DNA of 11,136 bases. Source: JBICHM01 sp043101835. Its GTDB lineage: Bacteria; Planctomycetota; Phycisphaerae; Phycisphaerales; UBA1924. Under the pieces are notes generated by a model. That model was given only the letters and a program-made list of their open reading frames with translations, was not told where the DNA came from and did no database searches. The stretch spans positions 1 to 11,136 of the forward strand of contig JBICHM010000184.1 in NCBI GenBank assembly GCA_043101835.1, given 5' to 3'. Numbering within the stretch: position 1 is the first letter of the stretch; each line of letters opens with the position of its first letter. This document shows positions 1-6,945 of this stretch, one piece after another. A program made the translations under genes and the position numbers.

Positions 1-155
1 GCCCCGAATGCGACGGCCAGGTGTCCTTCACGAGGTCGCCTATGCGCGCTGAGATCGTCGCCTGCGCCGAGTGTCGCGCTGAACTGGAGGTCACCTCCAT
101 CGATCCCCTCACCCTCGCCCTCGCCCCCGAGGTGCAGGAAGACTGGGGCGAGTGA
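1..155 (+). CDS. lysW: LysW amino-group carrier protein, 3' part (5' end outside window)
   Basis: LysW is a very small acidic zinc protein that acts as both protecting group and carrier. The substrate amino group is joined to the side-chain carboxyl of its C-terminal glutamate, and later enzymes dock on its acidic surface. The visible reading frame begins with a whole codon at base 3 and gives 50 residues. It shows PEC, then CAEC 19 residues on, consistent with two CxxC zinc knuckles (the first Cys codon is cut by the window edge). A typical stretch ELEVTSIDPLTLALAP follows, and the protein ends in EDWGE, the signature C-terminus of LysW/ArgW carriers. The family is usually about 54-60 residues, so only a few N-terminal residues are missing. 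It lies 26 bases before lysX, and its TGA (153-155) is followed by the lysX ribosome binding site. The identification is firm because of the C-terminal motif and the neighbours. Confidence 0.93.
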   Translation, partial: PECDGQVSFTRSPMRAEIVACAECRAELEVTSIDPLTLALAPEVQEDWGE

Positions 156-181
156 TCGCCCGCGATCCGGAGGAATCAGCC

Positions 182-1057
182 ATGCGCATCGCCATGCTCC
201 ACACGCGCGTCCGCGTCGAGGAACGCCTTCTCCTCGAAGCGTTCGACGCGCTGGGGATTCCCGTCGAGCCGATCGATCTCGGAGCGATCGTCTTCGATCT
301 CGACGCCCCGTCTCGCTGGCGCGAGTACGACCTGGTCTTCGACAGGTCGCTCAGCCTCAGCGCGTCGCTGGCGGCGCTGCACTGTCTCGAGTCCTTCGGG
401 GTTCGCTGCGTGAACAGCGCGGGCGGGGTTTCGGTGGCTTCCGACAAGCTCCGCACCTCGCTCGCGCTCGTTCATGCAAGCGTGCCGACGCCGCGCGTCT
501 GCGTCGCGCCCGAACCAGAAAGCGGTCTCGCCGCGGTCGAATCGATCGGCTACCCCGCCGTCCTCAAGCCGACCGTCGGCTCTTGGGGGCGCCTGATGGC
601 GCGCGTGCACGACCGCGACGGCGCCGAGGCGGTGATCGAGCACCGCGCCACCCTCGGCTCCGCCCAGCAGCGCGTCGTCTACGCCCAGGAGCACATCGAC
701 AAGCCCGGGCGCGACCTGCGCGTCTTCGTCGTCGGCGGCGAGGCGATCGCCGCCATCTCCCGCACCAGCGCCCACTGGATCACCAACACCGCACGCGCCG
801 GAACCGCCGCGGGCGAGCCCGTCACGCCCGCCATCACCGACATCGCCACCCGAGCTGTCGCCTGCGTCGGCCTGGATCTCGGCGCGGTGGACCTCTTCGA
901 GTGCCCTCGGCGCGGCCTGCTCGTCGGCGAGGTCAACCACTCCATGGAGTTCCGCAACAGCATCGCGACCACCGGCGTCGACATCCCGCGACGCATCGCC
1001 GAGCACATCATCGCCATTGCCGAGCAGTCGCGCGCCCGCGTCGAGGTGACGGCGTGA
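182..1057 (+). CDS. lysX: LysX-type LysW--2-aminoadipate (or glutamate) ligase, ATP-grasp
   Basis: This is an ATP-grasp ligase of the RimK/LysX family, 291 residues, the usual length. It uses ATP to form an isopeptide bond between the C-terminal Glu side chain of LysW and the amino group of 2-aminoadipate (LysX) or glutamate (ArgX). Visible features are SDKLRT near residue 90, GYPAVLKPTVGSWGRLM (123-139) with the nucleotide-binding lysine, YAQEHI (167-172), GRDLRVFVVGGE (176-187), GAVDLFE (234-240), and the metal-binding end motif GEVNHSMEFRNS (249-260) followed by TTGVDIP. This C-terminal motif resembles Thermus LysX as I remember it. The ATG at 182 is preferred over an in-frame GTG at 152, because GGAGGA (169-174) sits 7 bases before it and MRIAMLHTRVRVEE is the normal family start. 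The stop overlaps the start of lysY by 4 bases. The sequence alone does not settle the choice between 2-aminoadipate and glutamate. Confidence 0.92.
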   Translation: MRIAMLHTRVRVEERLLLEAFDALGIPVEPIDLGAIVFDLDAPSRWREYDLVFDRSLSLSASLAALHCLESFGVRCVNSAGGVSVASDKLRTSLALVHASVPTPRVCVAPEPESGLAAVESIGYPAVLKPTVGSWGRLMARVHDRDGAEAVIEHRATLGSAQQRVVYAQEHIDKPGRDLRVFVVGGEAIAAISRTSAHWITNTARAGTAAGEPVTPAITDIATRAVACVGLDLGAVDLFECPRRGLLVGEVNHSMEFRNSIATTGVDIPRRIAEHIIAIAEQSRARVEVTA

Positions 1058-2082
1058 CGCGCACCGCCGTCATCGTCGGGGCCAGCGGCTACACAGGCGG
1101 CGAACTGCTGCGCATCCTCCTCGCGCACCCCGAGGTGCGCATCACCCAGGCGACCAGCCGCACGCTCGCCGGCCGGCCCGTCCACACCAGCCACCCCAAC
1201 CTCCGCGCCTGCACCGACCTCGCCTACAGCGCGCCCGACGCCCTCGCCGAGACCGACATCCTCTTCCTCTGCCTGCCCCACGGCGAAGCGGCGAGCTCGA
1301 TCGACCGCTGGCGCGCGCTCGCCCCGCTCGTCATCGATCTCTCCGCCGACTTCCGTCTGCGCGACGCCGCCGCGTACGCCCGTTGGTACGGCGCGCAGCA
1401 CCCCGCGCCCGGCGCACTCGCCGAGTCTGTCTACGGCCTCCCGGAAGTCTCGCGCGAGCGCCTGTCCCGCGCCACGCTCATCAGCGGCGTCGGCTGCAAC
1501 GCAACGGCGATGATCCTCGCCCTCCTCCCGCTCGCGCGCGCCGGACTCATCGACCGCGCCATCTGCGACATCAAGGTCGGCTCCTCAGAAGCCGGCGCCC
1601 AGGCCAGCGACGGTTCCCACCACCCCGAACGCAGCGGCGCTGTGCGCACCTACAGCCCCGCCGGCCACCGCCACACCGCCGAGGTCCTCCAGGCCCTCGG
1701 CCCCATGGAGCTCGATGTCACCGTCACCGCCATCGAGCGCGTCCGCGGCGTCCTCTGCACCGCCCACATCACACCTGCCCGGCCGCTCACCACAAAAGAC
1801 CTCTGGCGCGCCTATCGCGATGCCTACGCCGACGAACCCTTCGTCCGCCTCGTCGCCGAGCGCGCCGGTCTGCATCGACTGCCCGACCCCAAGACGCTCG
1901 CCGGAACCAACTTCGCCGATGTGGGCTTCGCGCTCGACGAACGCTCGGGGCGCATTGTCGCGCTGTGCGCGATCGACAACCTCGTGAAGGGCGCCGCGGG
2001 CTCGGCGGTGCAGTCGATGAACCTCGCGCTCGGCCTCGACGAGCGCGCCGGCCTCGCCTTCCCCGGTCTCCACCCGCTCTGA
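1054..2082 (+). CDS. lysY: [LysW]-aminoadipate/glutamate semialdehyde dehydrogenase (ArgC-like reductase)
   Basis: The product is the NADPH-dependent reductase that turns the LysW-bound acyl phosphate made by LysZ into the semialdehyde. It has 342 residues, normal for the ArgC/LysY family. The N-terminal Rossmann motif GASGYTGGELLR spans 9-20. LFLCLPHGEA (70-79) and DLSADFRLRD (95-104) are typical of ArgC. The nucleophilic cysteine is C148 in GVGCNATA, where ArgC enzymes have PGCYPT; GCNAT is the form I associate with LysY. GHRHTAE (204-210) holds the likely catalytic histidine, and VKGAAGSAVQSMNLALG (311-327) is the family C-terminal signature. The start is GTG at 1054 inside GTGA shared with the lysX stop, with GAGGTGA (1043-1049) as ribosome binding site, so translation is probably coupled. 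lysZ begins 13 bases after its stop. The family call is firm; LysY rather than ArgC rests on the operon and the GCNAT site. Confidence 0.92.
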   Translation: MTRTAVIVGASGYTGGELLRILLAHPEVRITQATSRTLAGRPVHTSHPNLRACTDLAYSAPDALAETDILFLCLPHGEAASSIDRWRALAPLVIDLSADFRLRDAAAYARWYGAQHPAPGALAESVYGLPEVSRERLSRATLISGVGCNATAMILALLPLARAGLIDRAICDIKVGSSEAGAQASDGSHHPERSGAVRTYSPAGHRHTAEVLQALGPMELDVTVTAIERVRGVLCTAHITPARPLTTKDLWRAYRDAYADEPFVRLVAERAGLHRLPDPKTLAGTNFADVGFALDERSGRIVALCAIDNLVKGAAGSAVQSMNLALGLDERAGLAFPGLHPL

Positions 2083-2095
2083 AACGGACCCCGCC

Positions 2096-2914
2096 ATGCA
2101 GGACACCATCGTCATCAAGATCGGCGGCGGCGCGGGCATCGACCCCCGCGCCCTCGCCCCCGAGATCGCCGGCCTCGTGCGCTCCGGCGCGCGGATCGTC
2201 ATCGTTCATGGTGGCTCGCACGAGACCAACGAACTCGCCGCACGCCTCAGGACGCCCCCGAGGTTCCTCACCAGCCCCGGCGGCCACACCAGCCGGCGCA
2301 CCGACGACGAAGCGCTCGACATCTTCTGCATGGCCTACTGCGGGCGCATCAACACGCGCTTCGTCGAACGCCTGCGCTCCCTCGGCGTCGACGCCCTCGG
2401 GCTCTCCGGCGTCGACGGCGCCCTCTGGCGCGCCGTGCGCAAGGACGCCATCCGCGCCGTCGAGGACGGGCGCACCGTCCTGATCCGCGATGACCTCACC
2501 GGGCGCGTCGAGTCGGTGGACGCCGACCTGCTCCGCCTCCTCCTCGACGCCGGGCGCACCCCCGTCCTCTCGCCCCCGGCGATCACAGCCGACGGCGTCG
2601 CCGTGAATGTGGACGCCGACCGCGCCGCCGCGATGACCGCCGGCGCCCTCGGCGCGTCCACGCTCCTCCTGCTCAGCAATGTGCCCGGCGTGCTGGCGGA
2701 TCCCGATGATCCCTCGTCGATCATCGCAAGCGCCCACGATCTCGACGCCGTCCGCGCCGCCGCGCGCGGGCGCATGAAGAACAAGGTGCTCGGCGCCGAG
2801 GAAGCGCTCCGCGCCGGTGTCGGGCGCATCGTCATCGGGTCGGCGCAGCGGCCGGACGCCATCCGCCGCGCTCTCGCCGGCGCCGGCACCGTCTTCGAAG
2901 GAGCGCTCGCGTGA
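2096..2914 (+). CDS. lysZ: [LysW]-aminoadipate/glutamate kinase (ArgB-like amino-acid kinase)
   Basis: This cytoplasmic kinase of the ArgB/LysZ family phosphorylates the distal carboxyl of the LysW-bound amino acid. It has 272 residues, a usual length. Visible features are KIGGGAGID (8-16) with the phosphate-binding lysine and glycines, VHGGSHE (37-43), TDDEALDIF (69-77), the GVDALGLSGVDGAL segment (97-110), VNVDADRAAA (170-179), LLLLSNVPGVL (190-200), and GRMKNKVLGAEEAL (225-238), which is the ArgB/LysZ nucleotide-site region. The start is ATG at 2096. The sequence before it has only a weak GGA, so translation may depend on coupling to lysY, whose stop is 13 bases upstream. The C-terminus overlaps lysK by 4 bases. 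The absence of any other arginine or lysine gene here leaves the natural substrate open. Confidence 0.92.
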   Translation: MQDTIVIKIGGGAGIDPRALAPEIAGLVRSGARIVIVHGGSHETNELAARLRTPPRFLTSPGGHTSRRTDDEALDIFCMAYCGRINTRFVERLRSLGVDALGLSGVDGALWRAVRKDAIRAVEDGRTVLIRDDLTGRVESVDADLLRLLLDAGRTPVLSPPAITADGVAVNVDADRAAAMTAGALGASTLLLLSNVPGVLADPDDPSSIIASAHDLDAVRAAARGRMKNKVLGAEEALRAGVGRIVIGSAQRPDAIRRALAGAGTVFEGALA

Positions 2915-3987
2915 TCGGCGACGACGCCTGCGTGCGGTTCCTCGTCGATCTCGTCGCGACGCCCAGCGTCTCCGGGCGCGAACGCGTGGCGGCGGAGGTC
3001 TTCTGCCGCACCGCCGCCCACTTCGGTCTCGAGCCCTGGATCGATGACGCCGGCAACGCCTGCGCACGCCGGGGCGATCCGCACGCCGACCCCATCGTCC
3101 TCCTCGGTCACACCGACACCGTCCCCGGCGACATCCCCGTGCGCCTCGAGGGCGACACCCTCCACGGGCGCGGCAGCGTCGACGCCAAGGGCCCGCTCGT
3201 CGCGTTCCTTTGCGCCGCCGCCCGCGCGCAGATTCCCGACGGCTGTGCGCTCCTCGTCGTCGGCGCCGTGGGGGAGGAGACGCCCCGTTCCCCCGGCGCG
3301 CGATTTCTGCGCGACCGCCTCCGCCCGCGCGCCTGCATCATCGGCGAGCCCAGCGGGTGGGACGGCGTGACCCTCGGGTACAAGGGCCGTCTGCTCGCCC
3401 GCGCGCAGTGCACGCAACCCTGCGGCCACAGCGCCGGCCCGCGCGGCTCCGCGCTCGACACCCTCCTCGACTGGGCCGCGCACGAACGCGCCGTCGCGCG
3501 CACCGCCACCGCCGACGCCGGCCCCTTCGACGCCCTCCAGTGCACCGCGCGCGATGCGCGGACGACCTCAGATGGCCTCGCCGACACCGCCGCGCTCACG
3601 ATCGGCTACCGCCTGCCCCCGGGCATCGATCCCGATGACCTCGAGCGCGATCTTCGCGCAGGCGCGCCCGCCGGCGTTGAGATCACCTTCGAAGGCCACG
3701 AGCGCGCATTCGTCACGGCGCGCACCGATCCGGTCGTCCGCGCGCTCTCGATCGCCATCGCGCAGGCCGGCGCCCGCCCGCGCCACCTGAAGAAGACCGG
3801 CACGAGCGACATGAACGTGGTCGCCCCGACCTGGCGATGCCCCATCGCCGCCTACGGCCCCGGCGACAGCGCGCTCGATCACACGCCGGAGGAGCGGTTG
3901 TCGGTGGGGGAGTTTCTTCGATCGATCGGCGTGGTGCAGCAAGCCATCGAGACGCTTGCGTGCGAGCCTGCGCCAGCCGCGTGCTAG
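2911..3987 (+). CDS. lysK: [LysW]-lysine/ornithine hydrolase, M20-family peptidase
   Basis: LysK releases the finished amino acid (lysine, ornithine or both) from LysW by cleaving the isopeptide bond. It is a metal-dependent M20 (ArgE/DapE-type) hydrolase of 358 residues. The metal ligands are readable: H67 and D69 in LLGHTDTVPG, D91 in GRGSVDAKGP, the GEET pair at E122-E123 (general base and ligand), E146 in IIGEPSG, and H324 in ALDHTPEE. GYKGRLLARAQ (156-166) and KKTGTSDMNVV (294-304) match the lid/dimer region and C-terminal motif of LysK-like enzymes. The start is GTG at 2911 within GTGA shared with lysZ, with AAGGAG (2898-2903) 7 bases upstream. It is the last gene of the operon. Its stop is 12 bases from the 3' end of an oppositely oriented tRNA gene. 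I see no clear terminator for the operon, so its transcript may run on through the tRNA gene in antisense. Confidence 0.92.
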   Translation: MIGDDACVRFLVDLVATPSVSGRERVAAEVFCRTAAHFGLEPWIDDAGNACARRGDPHADPIVLLGHTDTVPGDIPVRLEGDTLHGRGSVDAKGPLVAFLCAAARAQIPDGCALLVVGAVGEETPRSPGARFLRDRLRPRACIIGEPSGWDGVTLGYKGRLLARAQCTQPCGHSAGPRGSALDTLLDWAAHERAVARTATADAGPFDALQCTARDARTTSDGLADTAALTIGYRLPPGIDPDDLERDLRAGAPAGVEITFEGHERAFVTARTDPVVRALSIAIAQAGARPRHLKKTGTSDMNVVAPTWRCPIAAYGPGDSALDHTPEERLSVGEFLRSIGVVQQAIETLACEPAPAAC

Positions 3988-3999
3988 GCCGGCGAAAAG

Positions 4000-4087
4000 C
4001 GGAGAGGGGGGGATTCGAACCCCCGATACGGGAAACCCGTATACGGCATTTCCAGTGCCGCTCCTTCAGCCACTCGGACACCTCTCC
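4000..4087 (-). tRNA. tRNA-Ser (anticodon GGA)
   Basis: Read on the minus strand, a complete class II tRNA folds. The acceptor stem GGAGAGG pairs with CCTCTCC, the D stem TCC pairs with GGA, and the anticodon stem CGGCA pairs with TGCCG around loop CTGGAAA. The anticodon GGA lies at 4051-4053 and reads UCC and UCU. The long variable arm has a 7-bp stem ATACGGG/CCCGTAT, diagnostic of tRNA-Ser (or Leu). The T arm is GGGGG-TTCGAAT-CCCCC. The discriminator base is G73 (position 4000), as expected for serine. CCA is not encoded (the next minus-strand bases are CTTTT) and must be added by the CCA enzyme. It follows the GGDEF/EAL gene on the same strand and has its own promoter candidate. Confidence 0.97.
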
Positions 4088-4129
4088 GGAGGTCCGGGCG
4101 ACCGAGTCCTCGGCCGGCCGGAAGGCGGA

Positions 4130-4158
4130 AGGGTAGCCGCTGGGCCCGGTTCTGTCAG
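4130..4158 (-). promoter_or_regulatory. Candidate sigma-70-type promoter for tRNA-Ser
   Basis: On the minus strand CTGACA (-35, positions 4158-4153; five of six match TTGACA) is followed by exactly 17 bases and then TACCCT (-10, positions 4135-4130; fits TAnnnT). The predicted start would lie near 4123, giving a leader of about 35 bases before the tRNA 5' end at 4087. It sits wholly in the 84-base gap between the upstream GGDEF/EAL stop and the tRNA, where a promoter is needed. The spacing and position are what make it credible; planctomycete promoter consensus is not well known to me. Confidence 0.5.
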
Positions 4159-4171
4159 CGTCTGGTCACCC

Positions 4172-6733
4172 TCACGCCGCCCGTCGGACGCCCTCGGCGA
4201 GGGCCGCGCCCGCTTCGGCGCGCGTCAGCGGGCGCGAGAGCCCGTGCCCCTGCCCCATCTCGCACGCCAGCGAGCGCAGGAGCTCCCACTGCGACTCGTC
4301 CCGCACCCCCTCGGCCACCGTCGGGAGGCCGAACCTGTGGGCGAGCGACACGATCGTCTGCAGCATCGCGCGGTCGGTCTCGGGGTCGGCCGAGTCGGCG
4401 AGGAACGACCGGTCGATCTTTACCACATCCACCACGCCGTCGCGCAGCACGCGCAGCGACGAGGCGCCCGCGCCGAAGTTGTCCACCGCGATCCGCACAC
4501 CGGTGTCGCGCAGCGCCCGCAAGGCGCCGCGCACATCAGCGCGCGTCTCGGCAAGCACCGATTCCTCGATCTCCAGCACCAGCGACGCGGCATCGACACC
4601 GGCCTCCGCGATCGTTTGCGCGAGCGCAGGCGCGGTGCCCGGATGGAACACCTCGCGCGATGAGCACTTCACCGTGACGAACCCGCCCTCGGGCAGCAGT
4701 TCGCTCCATTCGCGCAGGCACGAGGCCCCCTCGCTGACCGCACGCGCCCCGATGTCGCCGATCAGCCCCGAGTCGATGGCCACCGGGATGAACTCGCGCG
4801 GCGTGACCGCATCACCCGGCCAGCGCGCCAGGGTCTCGAAGCCCACGATCGCCCCGTCGCTGACGCGATAGATCGGCAGGAACGCGAACTCCAGCCGGTC
4901 CTCGCCCAGGATCTTCCGCAAGTCCTGCTCGATCACCAGCCGGCGCTGGGCCTGCGCCCTCGCCTCATCTGTCACGGCCACCACGCGATTGCGCCCGCCG
5001 GCCTTGGCCTGGTACATCGCCCCGTCGGCGTCGCGCAGCAGGTCCGCCGCCTTCGGATCGCCGTCCCCGGAGAACGCCGCGCCGATGCTCGCCGTCGAGA
5101 CGATCGGCACACCCTCGATCCGGTGCGCCTCACCGAAGACGGTCAGCAGGCGCTCGGCGACCGCGACGGCAGTCTCGATCGAATCGATGTTGCGCAGCAG
5201 AATCGCAAACTCATCGCCGCCCAGGCGCGCCGCCACCTCCTCCGGCTGGATCGCCCGCCGGATGCGATCGGCGATCGACTGCAGCAGCGCATCGCCGGCG
5301 TGGTGGCCAAGGCTGTCGTTGACGATCTTGAAGCGATCGAAGTCGAGGTAGAGCAGCGCGAACCGCTCGGCCGGATCACGCCGCGCCCGCAGCAGCGCGC
5401 GCTCCAGCTGCTGCGTGAAACTCGCCCGATTGCGGAGATCCGTCAGCGGATCGAACTCCGCGAGACGGCGCAGGGCGTCCTCCGTGCGCTTCAGGCGCGT
5501 GATGTCGGTCGCGACGATGAGGATGCGCTCGATGTCGCCGCTCGGCCCGCGCACCGGGACCTTGTCCGTCGACATCCATCGCTCATCGAGCGGGCCGAAG
5601 CGGACGCGCTCGATGATGCCCCGCTTCGGCACGCCCGTGCGCACCACCTCCGCGTCGTCGCGCACGTACGCCGCGGCCTCGCCGGGGTGCGCATCGGCCG
5701 TCTCCATCCCTTCGATCTCGTCGGTGGAGAGCTGCATCGCTTCGGCGACGGCGCGGTTCGTGCGGATGATGCGGCTCTCGGCGTCCTTGTACCAGATGAG
5801 GCTCGGCACCGTGTCGAGGATCGTCTGCAGCTCGCGCTGCGCCTCGAGCACGCGCGCCTCGGCTGCCTTCGATTCGGTGATGTCCGCGAAGCCCACCGCG
5901 AAGCCGTCGCCCGTCTTCACTGCGCTGATGCGGAACCACGAGTCAATGCCGTCGTGCCGGTAGTGGTGCTCGAACTGCGCCGGCTGGCTCGTCTCGACGA
6001 CGCGCCGGTACCGATCGAACGGCCCATCCGCCTTGTTCCCGGGCAGTTCTTCGAGCATGAGGCGCCCGAGCAGATCCACAGGCGATCTGCCGACGATCTC
6101 GCCGGCGGCCGGGTTCATGAGCGTCCACCGGAAGTCGACGATCGCATCGCGCTCGTCGCGCACCGACTCGAAGGCCATGACGCCGTCGATCGAGGAGTGC
6201 AGCACCGCGCCCAGCTCTTCGCGGGCGCGCGCCGTCTCGCGTCGCGAATGCTCGCGCGCCAGCTCCGAGCCCGCCCACGCCGCGGCGAAGCGCACGAAGT
6301 CCAGCTCCTCCTCGCTGATCGGCCGGTCCCGCCTGGTGCGCCGCGAAAAGTTCAATGTCCCGTACAGGCGCCCGCTCACCATCACCGGTGCGCCGACGTA
6401 CGCCTCGAGTTGAAAATCTTCGAACGCCGGATGGCCCTCCCAGTCGCTGCCGGTCGCCTCGTGGAATCCCACCGCGTCGTTCGATCGCACCGTCTCGCGG
6501 CAGTAGGTCCGGCCGAGCGGGTATGTCGCGCCGTGCTCGACCTCGAGGTCGCTCATCGGGACCGTCGCGCGCACGCAATAGGTGTCGCCCTGGATCTCGG
6601 CGAGGATGCCAAGCTCCATGTCCAGCTCGCGGCAGCCGCGCAGCAGGATCCGCTCGATCTGATCGTCGAAGTCCAGCTCCGACGAGACGGTCACATCGAG
6701 CAGTTGGCGAAGCAGATGGGCCGAATGGGGCAT
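4172..6733 (-). CDS. GAF-PAS-PAS-GGDEF-EAL signalling protein with degenerate EAL site
   Basis: This is an 853-residue cyclic-di-GMP signalling protein with no membrane segment or signal peptide that I can see, so it is probably cytoplasmic. Domains in order: GAF (about 5-160, with LGRTYCRETV and a TLNFSRR end), PAS (about 172-288, ending in the PAS-type GFADITESKA), PAS/PAC (about 298-415, ending IVATDITRLKR), GGDEF (about 425-590) and EAL (about 605-853). The cyclase site is intact: LDFDRFKIVNDSLGHHAGD at 463-481 and RLGGDEF at 503-509. The RxxD inhibitory site is absent; QPEE (496-499) occupies it. In the EAL domain E633 (as ETL), E721, D751, K772, E808 and Q828 remain. The metal-site Asn of the usual VNLS motif is K689, and the second Asp of DDFG is N752. 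The likely output is a diguanylate cyclase with a sensory or weakly active EAL domain. The start at 6733 suits the domain edge; an in-frame ATG at 6748 is possible, and neither has a good ribosome binding site. Confidence 0.9.
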   Translation of the reverse strand: MPHSAHLLRQLLDVTVSSELDFDDQIERILLRGCRELDMELGILAEIQGDTYCVRATVPMSDLEVEHGATYPLGRTYCRETVRSNDAVGFHEATGSDWEGHPAFEDFQLEAYVGAPVMVSGRLYGTLNFSRRTRRDRPISEEELDFVRFAAAWAGSELAREHSRRETARAREELGAVLHSSIDGVMAFESVRDERDAIVDFRWTLMNPAAGEIVGRSPVDLLGRLMLEELPGNKADGPFDRYRRVVETSQPAQFEHHYRHDGIDSWFRISAVKTGDGFAVGFADITESKAAEARVLEAQRELQTILDTVPSLIWYKDAESRIIRTNRAVAEAMQLSTDEIEGMETADAHPGEAAAYVRDDAEVVRTGVPKRGIIERVRFGPLDERWMSTDKVPVRGPSGDIERILIVATDITRLKRTEDALRRLAEFDPLTDLRNRASFTQQLERALLRARRDPAERFALLYLDFDRFKIVNDSLGHHAGDALLQSIADRIRRAIQPEEVAARLGGDEFAILLRNIDSIETAVAVAERLLTVFGEAHRIEGVPIVSTASIGAAFSGDGDPKAADLLRDADGAMYQAKAGGRNRVVAVTDEARAQAQRRLVIEQDLRKILGEDRLEFAFLPIYRVSDGAIVGFETLARWPGDAVTPREFIPVAIDSGLIGDIGARAVSEGASCLREWSELLPEGGFVTVKCSSREVFHPGTAPALAQTIAEAGVDAASLVLEIEESVLAETRADVRGALRALRDTGVRIAVDNFGAGASSLRVLRDGVVDVVKIDRSFLADSADPETDRAMLQTIVSLAHRFGLPTVAEGVRDESQWELLRSLACEMGQGHGLSRPLTRAEAGAALAEGVRRAA

Positions 6734-6945
6734 AGCTCTCTCGCGCATGGGTGGAGGTCGTGGATATCGGTCGCCGCGACCCGCCCCTTGGGCCCGATCA
6801 CCCGCTATGAGGGAATCGTCAAGATGCGGCGGCTGCCTGTCGGCGGTCTTGCGCGAGGGCGGCGCGCTGCGCACGGTCTACCATCGACTCGGACGATCGA
6901 ATCCCCCGGGACGCGCCATACGCGCGACGCCCACCCGCGAAATCC
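6734..6945. promoter_or_regulatory. Divergent spacer between GGDEF/EAL gene and truB
   Basis: This 212-base non-coding gap must hold the promoters of both flanking genes, which face away from each other. On the minus strand TTGACG (6822-6817) is a fair -35 box, but there is no convincing -10 box 16-18 bases on. On the plus strand TACCAT (6879-6884) resembles a -10 box without a matching -35. I see no riboswitch-like fold, repeat or small ORF with coding character. truB has only a weak ribosome binding region before its ATG. Confidence 0.35.

Noticed and set aside
152..181. GTG at 152 as the start of lysX
   Set aside because: It overlaps the lysW stop. The ATG at 182 has GGAGGA at 7 bases and matches the family N-terminus.
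1787..3067. A 426-residue open frame on the minus strand across lysY, lysZ and lysK
   Set aside because: The composition is Arg/Gly/Ala-biased and no family motif is visible, while the plus strand is fully explained by conserved enzymes.
6734..6945. A c-di-GMP or other riboswitch in the divergent spacer
   Set aside because: No conserved aptamer core or convincing long-range stem could be recognised by eye.
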